Of a stretch of 64,000 bases of DNA, positions 60,101 to 63,950 are shown piece after piece; positions within the stretch are counted from its first letter, which is position 1; each line of letters begins with the position of its first letter. A program made the position numbers and the translations under genes. Below the pieces are notes generated by a model. That model was not told the origin of the DNA and did no database searches. It saw only the letters and a program-made list of their open reading frames with translations. Origin of the DNA: Nematostella vectensis (taxonomy: Eukaryota; Cnidaria; Anthozoa; Actiniaria; Edwardsiidae); the NCBI RefSeq assembly GCF_932526225.1, contig NC_064042.1:16112751-16176750 (forward strand). The letters run 5' to 3'.

Positions 60101-60158
60101 CCGCCATAATGCCTACAAGCCACAACACGTGAACGGCTAGCAAGCCGAAATACTCCAT
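11751..60158 (-). CDS. NOMO: NOMO (nodal modulator), 38 coding exons
   Basis: The product is a large type I membrane protein of the endoplasmic reticulum. In animals NOMO sits with nicalin and TMEM147 behind Sec61 in the multipass translocon and was first found as a modulator of Nodal signalling. Exons were joined by hand with GT/AG borders; they total 3,600 nt (1,199 residues plus stop), close to human NOMO1 (about 1,222). In order: signal peptide; the family hallmark VVGCGGFVQSDVEINYSLIE; a chain of about a dozen beta-sandwich (carboxypeptidase-regulatory/CNA-B-like) modules, with typical DGxYxL turns such as DGMYILDNITTGTYT; KWCWQNK; SCYGLVTSLNGEPE; a C-terminal membrane helix (GSLLALPFLAILALLFINHS); and a basic tail. 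Exon sizes are 37-172 bp, and phases are consistent at every junction. I chose ATG 60158 because the signal peptide follows at once; an in-frame ATG at 60287 would add 43 residues. No frameshift or missing module was seen, so the gene looks functional despite about 28 kb of intronic tandem repeats. Confidence 0.95.
12152..12530 (-). repeat. 67-78-bp array, about five copies, copied from exon 37 donor
   Basis: On the gene strand each unit has gcgttactctttatgaacca then ttccaaagtacgagacat, matching the last ~30 bases of exon 37 and its donor, followed by ~40 intron bases. In decayed copies the donor gt has become a less ideal aagtac. Confidence 0.93.
12513..12605 (-). CDS. NOMO: NOMO exon 37: membrane helix
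   Basis: Encodes SRTFEQEPSQ and the hydrophobic GSLLALPFLAILALLFINHS, the C-terminal membrane anchor (family: GSYIALPLTLLVLLAGYNH). Acceptor gttttag; donor TCCAAG|gtacgg. Confidence 0.94.
12651..13061. mobile_element. Foldback element with ~190-bp inverted arms, intron 36
   Basis: The left arm starts cacttgtcattacccaataa; the right arm ends ggcttataacaagtg. Arms share, inverted, cagttcagagtttaaggaat, the phrases around ggtcgagtccgatc / gatcgacccatcc, and ccatacaaatctctgtattt. Together they would form a near-complete hairpin. No coding region is seen, so it is a non-autonomous DNA element. Confidence 0.85.
13141..13540 (-). repeat. 50-bp array, about eight copies, copied from exon 36 donor
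   Basis: On the gene strand each unit has gtcaaccacatctttgcccc, caaag|gtaggtttccatgg and taaccatcaggc. This copies the last ~24 bases of exon 36 plus its donor and 20 intron bases. Confidence 0.95.
13534..13653 (-). CDS. NOMO: NOMO exon 36
   Basis: Encodes VYVVRLDSSLSTKTFVYSLP then SHVKLIFAPK (family: NYVVLLDSTLPRSQYDYILPQ and HITLIFNP). Acceptor tctgcag; donor CCCAAG|gtaagt. Its end is the unit of the next array. Confidence 0.95.
14089..14190 (-). CDS. NOMO: NOMO exon 35
   Basis: Encodes VMLYRENNLDTPVLTTSVGI then FQFQPVPNDGE (family: VKLYKSENLDNPIQTVSLG). Acceptor tccatcag; donor GAG|gtgagt. Confidence 0.95.
14262..14328. repeat. (CTGT)n microsatellite in intron 34
   Basis: About 16 uninterrupted gtct/ctgt units in the short intron between exons 34 and 35. 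Confidence 0.96.
14349..14459 (-). CDS. NOMO: NOMO exon 34
   Basis: Encodes VSGSDVTNVNMIVFRRRNQF then EITGTVASERDHLHTLK (family: DIDDVNIIVFRQINQFDLSG). Acceptor tggtag; donor AAG|gtaaca; 37 codons. Confidence 0.95.
14775..15235. repeat. 34-bp array in intron 33, about 13 copies
   Basis: Unit near ataagtgtagcactgtcggt plus ttgtctgaataaag, with shortened variants. No exon edge is visible in it. Confidence 0.92.
15596..15682 (-). CDS. NOMO: NOMO exon 33
   Basis: Encodes PGCSYRIRVKSGDGNPLIER then ASPANIDVQ (family: PGCVYHVQLKAEGNDHIERALP). Acceptor ttaatcag; donor CAG|gtatta. Confidence 0.93.
15788..16437 (-). repeat. 36-bp in-frame array, about 18 copies, copied from exon 32 donor
   Basis: On the gene strand the unit is gatggaacctacagacttag, then gggactctgg|gtaagg. 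It repeats the last 30 bases of exon 32 plus six bases of the donor. Translated it gives DGTYRLRGLWVR twelve-residue repeats with no stop from 16481 to 15786. Confidence 0.96.
16398..16481 (-). CDS. NOMO: NOMO exon 32 (minimal form)
   Basis: Encodes AVGMGSCEGMQEETRSDKDG then TYRLRGLQ (family: DEEGKFRLRGLLPG). Acceptor ccttcag; first donor CTCCAG|gtaagg. The frame continues open through the whole adjacent array, so the 3' limit is uncertain: each repeat unit offers another donor in the same frame. Confidence 0.9.
17040..17162 (-). CDS. NOMO: NOMO exon 31
   Basis: Encodes MIDVKEGATVDVVVKGKRVA then FSCYGLVTSLNGEPEKEIAL (family: AYSCYGTVSSLNGEPEQGVAM). Acceptor ggttgcag; donor GAG|gtacag. Confidence 0.97.
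17257..17319 (-). CDS. NOMO: NOMO exon 30
   Basis: Encodes GPGQYFFRPMLKEYTFDPAS then Q (family: SPGQYYFKPMMKEFRFEPSSQ). Acceptor atctgtag; donor CAG|gtattt; 21 codons. Confidence 0.96.
17391..22733. repeat. 29-bp megasatellite in intron 29, about 184 copies
   Basis: Unit aagaacgcatccaggatcag plus acaaacact. Variants (tctaaaaaacact, agcacaagg, atgcattcagg, one-base deletion gaagcatcc) occur in repeated order, showing amplification of multi-unit blocks, e.g. offset 290 bp (17,972 and 18,262) and about 720 bp (21,290 and 22,010). The unit has no visible exon edge. Confidence 0.97.
22834..22947 (-). CDS. NOMO: NOMO exon 29
   Basis: Encodes VADVEESPLAGVLLSLSAGQ then FRSNNLTSEAGTMVFANL (family: PLPGVLLSLSGGLFRSNLLT). 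Acceptor attctag; donor TTG|gtgagt. Confidence 0.95.
23576..23660 (-). repeat. Two-copy 45-bp duplication of exon 28 donor region
   Basis: On the gene strand aag|gtacggcgcgctgtggagta is followed, 45 bp later, by tag|gtacagcgcgctgtggagta. The copy contains a second usable-looking donor. Confidence 0.8.
23655..23744 (-). CDS. NOMO: NOMO exon 28
   Basis: Encodes DAQKNGFIITPMPERKGHFQ then AFKLGEINIK (family: QKEGYVLT and GDFKAYALAGVSFEIK). Acceptor actaaaag; donor AAG|gtacgg. Confidence 0.9.
23885..23921 (-). CDS. NOMO: NOMO exon 27
   Basis: A 37-bp exon encoding VGPLHGGIEYSL (family: VGPLHSDLEYTV). Acceptor tccttcag; donor TTG|gtaagt. Confidence 0.93.
23930..25519. repeat. 25-bp array in intron 26, about 63 copies
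   Basis: Unit ccttagacatggcatcaccactaga, truncated to 22 bp in places (gcatccactaga). It joins the 13-bp array without spacer and ends about 10 bp before the acceptor of exon 27. Confidence 0.96.
25520..26125 (-). repeat. 13-bp array beginning at exon 26 donor, about 46 copies
   Basis: Unit gtgtgctgtccgt. On the gene strand it begins four bases after the donor of exon 26 (gtac then aacacacacgggcag). All six frames are largely open because 13 gives a 39-bp coding period free of stops; the Cys/Val and His/Thr-rich products are artefacts. Confidence 0.95.
26130..26301 (-). CDS. NOMO: NOMO exon 26
   Basis: The largest exon (172 bp): DGCPGASVEMEGRPGVFLQG, AIIPPLSGVDISITSG, then RVLTDDQGRY (family: FLEGQIHPELEGVEIVISEKG and VFTDDKGAY). 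Acceptor tgctttag; donor ACAG|gtacaa. Confidence 0.95.
26393..26548. repeat. Poly-C minisatellite in intron 25, four copies
   Basis: A C-run of 7-24 bases followed by atgggaactcctggatc, four times. The unit length varies with the C-run. Confidence 0.93.
26854..26933 (-). CDS. NOMO: NOMO exon 25
   Basis: Encodes LGEEFEVVPLSAELLFYPSS then KTVTIT (family: GEKITVTPSSKELLFYPPS). Acceptor cttgtag; donor ACAG|gtacat. Confidence 0.94.
27041..27100. repeat. (ATT)n microsatellite in intron 24
   Basis: An uninterrupted run of att for about 60 bp, followed by a short caa run. Confidence 0.95.
27250..27420 (-). CDS. NOMO: NOMO exon 24
   Basis: A 171-bp exon encoding VKSKEVIIIEGLKEGIENLA and a charged, lysine/glutamate-rich linker ending DEYVYKFSHWG, equivalent to the variable charged segment before YDFSYWA in vertebrates. 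Acceptor ccactag; donor CAA|gtaagt. Confidence 0.9.
27598..28290 (-). repeat. 31-32-bp array, about 22 copies, copied from exon 23 donor
   Basis: On the gene strand each unit has acatcagggtgaagatcag|g then tcagtccttatt. This copies the last 20 bases of exon 23 plus its donor. Indels of one base (aagact / aaggact) make units 31 or 32 bp. Confidence 0.95.
28268..28366 (-). CDS. NOMO: NOMO exon 23
   Basis: Encodes SSPSVLALSAIKHWMSGVVT then TKKAASDIRVKI (family: SSPSILTLTAIRHHVLGTITT). Acceptor gttaag; donor AAGATCAG|gtcagt, which also ends every unit of the next array. Confidence 0.93.
28760..31610. mobile_element. Dispersed element, long copy, in intron 22
   Basis: Both ends match, in inverted orientation, the short copy at 62,393-62,870: 28,810-29,050 matches about 62,600-62,860, and 31,390-31,605 matches about 62,393-62,580. 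The inner 2.3 kb is missing from the short copy. No transposase or other coding region is seen in the inner part, which contains a diverged tandem duplication (about 29,990-30,660 and 30,660-31,350). The class is not known. Confidence 0.7.
29990..31350. repeat. Diverged direct duplication, about 670-bp unit
   Basis: Matching landmarks in order: gcaagatacttaaac-like at 30,005 and 30,678; gggaaaggggat / ggaaaagggaaatg at 30,100 and 30,811; ttttttcaaacattt / ttttttcaccaaacctttc; ctcccctctacacc / cctctctactcc; aacaaagcttgt / gcaaagcttgt at 30,603 and 31,289; aatggaactttt / aatggaacttct. Similarity is moderate throughout, so the duplication is old. Confidence 0.65.
31960..33007 (-). repeat. 40-41-bp array, about 26 copies, at exon 22 donor
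   Basis: On the gene strand the true donor is gtaagtggacaaatatgtac. Every unit repeats gtaagtggacaaatatgtac (or a variant with ctaagtgg or catctaagtgg) and ends in gagaataata before the next donor. The unit therefore copies the first 40 intron bases including the donor. Confidence 0.95.
33008..33071 (-). CDS. NOMO: NOMO exon 22
   Basis: Encodes VYNLTPKSCHRFEQEVYKYD (family: VYKVTPRSCHRFEQAFYTYD). Acceptor gcatgtag; donor ACAC|gtaagt; ends in phase 2. Confidence 0.96.
33423..33507 (-). CDS. NOMO: NOMO exon 21
   Basis: Encodes NFSLENKKEVVGSFILSKGT then NRFCLSEP (family: NLSKGVNRFCLSKPG). Acceptor tttttccag; donor CCAG|gtagga. Confidence 0.93.
33585..34783. repeat. 33-bp array in intron 20, about 36 copies
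   Basis: The unit is near cctctatggaaatacagccc plus ccttaatactatc. Variants (ctgtgg, ctatga, tatag) form longer-range patterns. It lies on the acceptor side of exon 21 but does not copy that acceptor. Open frames of over 400 codons on both strands arise because 33 is a multiple of three. Confidence 0.95.
34784..35402. other. Intron 20 proximal part
   Basis: Non-repetitive AT-rich sequence. It begins at the array edge with cagggtgtttcaaaagttcg, which looks like one end of a mariner-type element, but I found no matching inverted end. Confidence 0.4.
35403..35539 (-). CDS. NOMO: NOMO exon 20
   Basis: Encodes AQAVQEKWCWQNKTIEVTIT and QSGYILKCSLSHAITL (family: EDWCWKNKSLEVEV and GYMLRCSLSHAITL). 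Acceptor aaccacag; donor CTG|gtgaga. Confidence 0.96.
35752..35970. mobile_element. SINE/LINE-tail-like insertion in intron 19
   Basis: It has a 3' end gagcgctttagaatatatta followed by tttagcgcattataaataaa and a (TTA)n tail, a layout typical of LINE-derived SINE tails in marine invertebrates. tactagcc lies on both sides (about 35,752 and 35,970). A longer phrase, ctagcctaaggaagt plus ggtttaaaggtacaat, is also duplicated at 35,714 and 35,974. Confidence 0.55.
36018..36075 (-). CDS. NOMO: NOMO exon 19
   Basis: Encodes VSDSESTFIFKDVLPGKYK (family: TFTFDNVLPGKYK). Acceptor gtttttaag; donor AAAG|gtatgt. Confidence 0.93.
36158..43590. repeat. 22-bp megasatellite in intron 18, about 335 copies
   Basis: The unit is ttataccctagccactccct with tc, varying at a few positions (ctcgtaccc, actc, ttactttag, caactccc). 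The block 36,158-36,950 is a ctcgtaccc subfamily; the remainder is cttatacc, with a two-unit island of the first type near 38,728-38,770. A segment of about 430 bp starting near 37,560 recurs near 38,615, an offset of about 1,055 bp (48 units). Almost no open frames occur, because 22 is not a multiple of three and stops occur in every frame. Confidence 0.97.
43693..43763 (-). CDS. NOMO: NOMO exon 18
   Basis: Encodes GGQCQGVSISLVSASNPNSK then MVTA. Acceptor cttgcag; donor GCG|gtaaga. Weaker family similarity, but phases and position fit. Confidence 0.87.
44291..44432 (-). CDS. NOMO: NOMO exon 17
   Basis: Encodes PVVTSVEAESGLVFKPAEQV then VVDVVFSQFRAAVSGSVKCI (family: VMDVAFVQFLASVSGKVSCL). 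Donor ATCG|gtaagt; 142 bp, ends in phase 1. Confidence 0.94.
44432..44930 (-). repeat. 72-73-bp array, seven copies, copied from exon 17 acceptor
   Basis: Read on the gene strand, each unit has attccttatgttcccag (acceptor) followed by cccgtagttactagcgtt and gaggctg, the start of exon 17. The true exon is the last unit. Here the duplicated junction is a 3' splice site rather than a 5' one. Confidence 0.93.
45146..45271 (-). CDS. NOMO: NOMO exon 16
   Basis: Encodes LSGRKAVLNTKDAPISTRSM then a canonical DADGSFCFRVSSGVHTIQ (family: DAHGSFCFKAKPGTYKVQV). Acceptor tgttttcag; donor CAG|gtatgt; 42 codons. Confidence 0.95.
45906..45960 (-). CDS. NOMO: NOMO exon 15
   Basis: A 55-bp exon encoding YHLCGKLAVDVFPPGMTQ (family: FSVCGQISIIRFPDTVKQ). 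Acceptor gatgcag, donor CAG|gtgaga. Introns 14 and 15 on either side (45,272-45,905 and 45,961-46,655) hold no array. Confidence 0.9.
46656..46741 (-). CDS. NOMO: NOMO exon 14
   Basis: Encodes ASKTNYFFDALQVQVTPNTP then KLPDIKP (family: YFETVTIKIAPNTPQLADI). Acceptor ttttttaag; donor TCAG|gtaagt; ends in phase 2. Confidence 0.92.
47070..48670 (-). repeat. 29-bp array, about 55 copies, copied from exon 13 donor
   Basis: On the gene strand each unit reads tacaccatacag|gtacagtac then agacaaca. This matches exon 13's last 12 bases and the first 17 of its intron. Variants alternate caatacag and ccatacag. Since 29 is not a multiple of three, using a downstream donor changes the reading frame. Long open frames on both strands are artefacts. 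Confidence 0.95.
48661..48774 (-). CDS. NOMO: NOMO exon 13
   Basis: Encodes GEGISGVSLTVTGGKTTTTK then RDGMYILDNITTGTYTIQ (family: DGSFRLENITTGTYTI). Acceptor ttttccag; donor ACACAATACAG|gtacag. The array starts at this donor. Confidence 0.95.
48955..49008 (-). CDS. NOMO: NOMO exon 12
   Basis: Encodes TPFQVHGFSVVGRVTSVK (family: VMGFSVTGRV). Acceptor tgccag; donor AAG|gtatgt; 18 codons. Confidence 0.9.
49322..49411 (-). CDS. NOMO: NOMO exon 11
   Basis: Encodes VPFYQGEHITFDVVPSKLTF then AVNYKSVVLK (family: PFYRGERITFDVAPSRLDFTV). Acceptor ggcag; donor AAG|gtagag. Confidence 0.94.
49412..50261. other. Intron 10 distal part, no array
   Basis: AT-rich intron with a T-run followed by a G-run near 49,989-50,007. 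No element or exon is recognised. Confidence 0.6.
50262..51080 (-). repeat. 36-bp array, about 23 copies, at exon 10 donor
   Basis: On the gene strand the donor reads gtaagattggctacaatata then cacctagcactag. The array units read gtaggattcaatacaatata then cacctagctctag, so each is a copy of the first 36 intron bases with a donor-like tag|gtaggatt at its start. The array begins directly at the true donor. Confidence 0.93.
51090..51239 (-). CDS. NOMO: NOMO exon 10
   Basis: A 50-codon exon with EEVSGCAPIHESALKEVQSK and ADGTFTFPTVPSGEYIL, matching the family's DGSFSFxSLPSGxY. Acceptor tctcacag; donor CTG|gtaaga. Confidence 0.92.
51244..51955. repeat. 21-bp (GAT-rich) array abutting exon 10 acceptor
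   Basis: The unit is acaagtcatcatcatcataag. On the gene strand the last units run straight into gatgtctcacag, the 3' splice site of exon 10, so the array itself forms the region where the branch point and polypyrimidine tract should be. There are about 34 copies. Open frames with Asp-rich or Met/Thr/Cys-rich repeats are artefacts. Confidence 0.93.
52021..52095 (-). CDS. NOMO: NOMO exon 9
   Basis: Encodes GHVLNDGQPIKGVQFLLFAK then TNIQK (family: SDGEPMKGVKFLLFSS). Acceptor ccattcag; donor AAAAG|gtaata. Confidence 0.93.
52252..52772. repeat. 20-bp array in intron 8, about 26 copies
   Basis: The unit is tacatgtgtaagatagagag with small variants. It is not obviously derived from a splice site. 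Confidence 0.95.
53116..53193 (-). CDS. NOMO: NOMO exon 8
   Basis: Encodes SSGDVTVSDGSVELTESLMV then AGYDVK (family: PLIVAGYNV). Acceptor gttctag; donor AAG|gtatct; 26 codons. Confidence 0.9.
53455..54605. repeat. 35-bp array in intron 7, about 33 copies
   Basis: The unit is near tgattgatacaatttgactg plus atgtgtaacaaatac. It does not visibly contain an exon edge. All three minus-strand frames are open for nearly 390 codons, which is a repeat artefact. Confidence 0.95.
54802..54874 (-). CDS. NOMO: NOMO exon 7
   Basis: Encodes FIFTRVMPGNYKVTASHTTW then AFVK, matching the family's VLPGDYEILATHPTWAL. Acceptor cctttcag; donor AAG|gtacat. Confidence 0.93.
55019..55329. mobile_element. pogo/Tigger-like MITE in intron 6
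   Basis: Inverted ends read tagtggaacctagattttacga (left) and the reverse complement of tcgtaaaatccaggttccactg (right). TA dinucleotides flank at 55017-55018 and 55330-55331. The 311-bp interior repeats the cgtaaaatc motif. CAGTGGAACC-type ends with a TA duplication are typical of pogo-group Tc1/mariner elements. Confidence 0.78.
55575..55611 (-). CDS. NOMO: NOMO exon 6
   Basis: A 37-bp exon encoding VDRKASTTDGG. Acceptor tttttctag, donor ATT|gtaagt. Phases fit exon 5 (1) and exon 7 (2). Confidence 0.85.
55652..58285 (-). repeat. 42-bp array, about 62 copies, copied from exon 5 donor
   Basis: Each unit, read on the gene strand, carries gtagctctgtctggcaatg followed by gtaagtagttgtgcggtgtg. 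That is the exact 3' end of exon 5 with its 5' splice site. Variants differ at a few positions. A block of 17 units (714 bp) is duplicated: the rare acaccacac variant near 56,188 recurs near 56,902. Both plus-strand frames of over 880 codons here are artefacts of a unit that is a multiple of three. Confidence 0.95.
58266..58326 (-). CDS. NOMO: NOMO exon 5
   Basis: Encodes VLSLGRGEGPSGVDVALSGN. Acceptor gttacag; donor AATG|gtaagt. Its last 19 bases plus the donor are the unit of the neighbouring 42-bp array. Confidence 0.9.
58637..58737 (-). CDS. NOMO: NOMO exon 4
   Basis: Encodes the end of module one: SVELNIDGKTDKCSKGEDTN then FIFTGFTLTGK. Acceptor ttcttcag, donor AAG|gtaaat. Confidence 0.93.
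58933..58978 (-). CDS. NOMO: NOMO exon 3
   Basis: Encodes GTSVLKIEPPTGWSF, matching the conserved KIEPPxGWSFEP. Acceptor tttctttcag; donor G|gtacgt; ends in phase 1. Confidence 0.92.
58979..59797. other. Intron 2, no recognised element
   Basis: A non-repetitive intron between exons 2 and 3. No array, MITE or additional exon is seen. Confidence 0.6.
59798..59887 (-). CDS. NOMO: NOMO exon 2
   Basis: Encodes MKLYTKQGIMKYKTECAPNN, closely matching the family's LYTKxGxxKYxTxCAPNxGY. Acceptor ttttcag, donor AAG|gtttag; 30 codons. Confidence 0.93.
60021..60158 (-). CDS. NOMO: NOMO exon 1: start, signal peptide
   Basis: Encodes MEYFGLLAVHVLWLVGIMAV (hydrophobic signal), then the hallmark VVGCGGFVQSDVEINYS. 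Cleavage is probably after SSNA. The donor is GAG|gttaag. Confidence 0.93.
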
Positions 60159-60410
60159 GCTTCTTCCTTTTTGGATAGCTCTCGCCTCAGATACGTCTGC
60201 ACCGAATATCTTTGTGGTTTTTCCCGCGTCTAAAGGAGTATAATGGGATGTTGCTTTTGCATAAAAGTAAAGCAAATCTTCATTCAAACGTGACTAGAAG
60301 AAGCTACCACAAAGCCGGCAATTTCAACTAGGCGCGCTTAGTAACCAAGCCTATCATCAAGCTTGTTAGAAGTGCGCGTGCGCAAGGGTAGGGGGATAAT
60401 AATAAACGCT
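60159..60410 (-). promoter_or_regulatory. NOMO: NOMO 5' UTR and promoter region (approximate)
   Basis: Sequence upstream of the start codon. An in-frame upstream ATG is present at 60287. I could not identify a TATA box or a clear start site. The CpG-containing stretch near 60,330-60,390 (tgcgcgtgcgcaa, an NRF1-like palindrome at about 60,372-60,383) is the best promoter candidate. Confidence 0.45.
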
Positions 60411-60546
60411 GTGGCTATATGCCCAACAAATATAGAATACTTTTAACTTACTAAGTCGACAATTCACTGGGTTATTTGAATAAATTGAAAACTGTCGGAC
60501 ATTTAGCCCATTGAGGACCTTTCCCGACTGTCGGGCATATAGCCAC
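60411..60546. repeat. Short inverted-repeat element, 136 bp
   Basis: gtggctatatgccc at 60411-60424 and gggcatatagccac at 60533-60546 are perfect inverted ends; the interior holds a second, weaker gtcggacattta / gtcgggcatata pair. It is probably a tiny MITE just upstream of the promoter. Sequence from 60,547 to 61,114 has no recognised gene. Confidence 0.65.
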
Positions 60547-61114
60547 TGCTTACTAATAAACCACGAAATCTCCCTTGTTTTGCGACGCGTACCCCGTGTA
60601 CGTTGCGTAATCTGAGCTGCTGTTATGTATGCGTTTTTATTCCGTGGCTTGGAATGGGAAAAAAAAATCAATTGTCGTTTTTTTCTAAATGGTCTAAAAG
60701 AGCCTAGGGCGAGAGATTAACAATATTATAACACACATCAGGACTACGGTTAGGCTAGTTGTTGTACAGCGCCTTCCGTTTTAAAATATTAGATTCTGGG
60801 CCCATTTTTCCAAATGGCGGCCTGCGTAATAAAAACGAATTCCTGGGAGTTGAAAATTACGTTAACAGTTCTAGGTCGACAAAAAAAGCGACTTAAAATT
60901 GTATGTAATTTCCTGATAAAGAATTGAAAGGGCAAGCTAAAAAAACGACAGTTTTTAAAGAAATATTGACTAAAACTGTGACATGCGCTGAAACGCCTCA
61001 TGGCAGCGAAAATTTTAAGGCACAAGTCCTTTCCCCTCCCCTCCCTTCCTTGGATGTTTTTGTGCCAGAGGAGTTTGCAGAACAATCCTCATTCGTATCC
61101 AAATTGTCAGGCGA

Positions 61115-62395
61115 AAGGGGTTGCGCGTGTCGTTATGTGCGCAGCGTGTGCGTGTCGTTATGTGCACAGCGTGTGCGTGTCGTTATGTGCACAGCGTGTG
61201 CGTATTTTTATTGGGGGGAGGGGGTGGGGGTGCGAAATTCGAAAAAGTGGACTTAATTTTTCCGGGTTGGGATGGGGGGAAGGGTGTGAATTTTCTTTTA
61301 CGAAATTTGACCACCCCCGAAAGAACAATAGGGATTTGTGAACGTGTCATTTGTAAACAGTGCATGCTTGTCGTTATTTACACAGTGTGTGCGTGCGCAT
61401 GCGCAGAGTGCGTGGATATCGTTATGCGCACAGTGCGTGGATGTCGTTATGCGGACAGTGCGTGGATGTCGTTATGCGCACAGTGCGTGGATGTCGTTAT
61501 GCGCACAGTGCGTGGATGTCGTTATGCGGACAGTGCGTAGATTTCGTTATGCGGACAGTGCGTGGATGTCGTTATGCACACAGTGCGTGGATGTCGTGAT
61601 GCGCACAGTGCGTGGATGTCGTGATGCGCACAGTGCGTGGATGTCGTTATGCGCACAGTGCGTGGATGTCGTTATGCGCACAGTGCGTGGATGTCGTTAT
61701 GCACACAGTGCGTAGATATCGTTATGCGCACAGTGTGTGGGTGTCGTTATTTGCACAGTGCGTGGATGTCGTTATGTATACAGTGCGTGGATGTCGTTAT
61801 GTATACAGTGCGTGGATTTCGTTATGCGCACAGTGCGTGTATGTCGTTATGCGCACAGTGCGTGGATGTCGTTATGCGCACAGTGCGTGGATGTCGTTAT
61901 GCACACAGTGCGTGGATGTCGTTATGCACACAGTGCGTGGATGTCGTTATGCACACAGTTCGTAGATGTCGTTATGCGCACAGTGCGTGGATGTCGTTAT
62001 GCGCACAGTGCGTGGATGTCGTTATGCGCACAGTGCGTGGATGTCGTTATGCGCACAGTGCGTGGATGTCGTTATGCACACAGTGCGTAGATATCGTTAT
62101 GCGCACAGTGTGTGGGTATCGTTATTTGCACAGTTCGTAGATGTCGTTATGCGCACAGTGCGTGGATGTCGTTATGCGCACAGTGCGTGGATGTCGTTAT
62201 GCGCACAGTGCGTGGATGTCGTTATGCGCACAGTGCGTGGATGTCGTTATGCACACAGTGCGTGGATGTCGTTATGCACACAGTGCGTGGATGTCGTTAT
62301 GCGCACAGTGCGTGTATGTCGTTATGCGCACAGTGCGTGGGTATCGTTATTTGCACAGTGCGTGGGTGTCGTTATTTGCACAGTGCGTAACGCAA
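61115..62395. repeat. 25-bp array upstream of NOMO, about 51 copies
   Basis: Unit atgtcgttatgcgcacagtgcgtgg with CpG-rich variants (cacaca, gcggac, ttgcac). Two early units at 61,120-61,200 are separated from the main block (from 61,360) by about 160 bp of unique G-rich sequence. Open frames in all registers are artefacts. Confidence 0.95.
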
Positions 62396-62870
62396 TATAT
62401 AGATTTAGGCACAGGCCTAAAAGCGGAGCCAGCATTGAACACCTTTGATGTTGACTGATCGAAGTATTTTTGGGGGATCTAGGATCTAAATCTCTTTACT
62501 GAGATTTATTCATTGGACCAACCAAATGGATCCAGGCCATATTCAATAATTTAAATTATGCAGTACATCAAAGTTAACAAACAAACCGTTGCATTGTTTT
62601 TGTCGCTTTCTTGTGGTTGTGTTCGCTGGGTTTTGATGTGAACTGTTACATTTACTAGCTAAAACCAGACATGTCCTTTCATAAATCTTGGCGTGAATGA
62701 ATGTTGGTAGATCTCCTCTAGTTGACTTTATCCTTAAGTCAAAAAAATTTTAGGCAAAAAGAAATAATCATCGATTAATCGAACTTTTTGCTCCGTGCTT
62801 GTATTTAGCCGCCATTTCGGGGCCGAGTAGAGCCTGGGAGTTGCGCCAGTCTCGTACCCAGACGCCGCGC
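62393..62870. mobile_element. Dispersed element, short internally deleted copy
   Basis: Inverted relative to the copy in intron 22. It begins where the 25-bp array stops (atatatagatttaggcac) and carries ttgactgatc, ggatccaggcc and the gtagatctcctctagttgac segment in the same order. About 2.3 kb of the interior is absent, with the joint near 62,585. Confidence 0.72.
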
Positions 62871-63811
62871 GATGCATGACGGTCAGGATGCGGTTTCGGA
62901 ATTCGCTTGACGTCTGGCAGAACTCAGGAAATATCTTGCAAGTTTTTCGAATATCTTGCAAGCATCGTTTTTATGACCGTTTTTTACTTTTTTTTTTTGT
63001 GCACAAGTCCAAGGGCCTACCTACACACGCTCGTTGTAAACCATTGAGTTTTCTTTTCGGTGGTTCCCTGTTCAATTAGACGGTATTGTCGTTTCGTAAA
63101 ATCCAAGAGGCGGACGACACTGATGAGCTCGATACATCATTTCATGAAATGAATTTGGTTGGTCTGAATGTTCTGGCACTTATTTGAACTCATACTGCTC
63201 TGGTACTGCTCTGGTTGGGGTTGTATTCATCACAAATATCTACTTTCAGAGATATAATTCGAGCACATACTGTCTTTATGTTCCCTAGAAGATCTCTAGA
63301 GCGAGGAAGTCACTATTCACACATGATCTTACGCCGAATTCGAAACTCCAGGAAAGTATTTAGGCTATTTCTGCAGTTATCATGTGCACATGAAATTTTA
63401 CATGCAAGAAATGCAGTATGGATAGGTCTTTCTTCGTTTGTGAAAATTCGTAACATTTGCTCGCCGATTTCGTCCGCCATCTTGAGTCCCAGACATTGGT
63501 TTACTGGAGAATATGAATTATGATGAGCGGCAATTTTCATAGATATCCATCTAAATATTTTTTAAATGAAATGGTATGTCCTTGAGAGTGGCTAATGGTC
63601 TGAAACACTGAGGTTTAGTGAAAACTGGTGTGGTGTTAACGGAAAAAATACACTTTCAGAAGAATTAATTTAGTATCAAGTGGAACATTTGTTAAATTTC
63701 TGAGGAAAAAAGCCTATACTTTACGGAATTTTGTGTTTTTGAAAACTCATTTTAGTTTGGAACGTGTTCAGGCAAGTAGTGCTATAATATACCGTTCATC
63801 AAGGTCTTTTT
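62871..63811. other. Spacer, no recognised gene
   Basis: Short open frames only, none with recognisable protein features. Confidence 0.5.
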
Positions 63812-63950
63812 CTAAATGGCTGCCTGCGATAAATTTATCAAGGCGTTAAATTTATCGAGGTTCAAAATGGCTGCCGGTGATGATTTTTTCGCGCTTCAAG
63901 GAGGCTGCCGGCGATAAAAAAATTTATCAAGGTCCAAGATGGCTGGCTAA
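63812..63950. repeat. Degenerate repeat around aaatggctgcc
   Basis: About four irregular copies of aaatggctgcctgcgataaa followed by tttatcaagg, spaced 30-50 bp. Resembles an old, decaying minisatellite. Confidence 0.55.

Noticed and set aside
60366-61085. Divergent gene upstream of NOMO
   Set aside because: Open frames of about 100 codons have no recognisable features and overlap a small inverted-repeat element.
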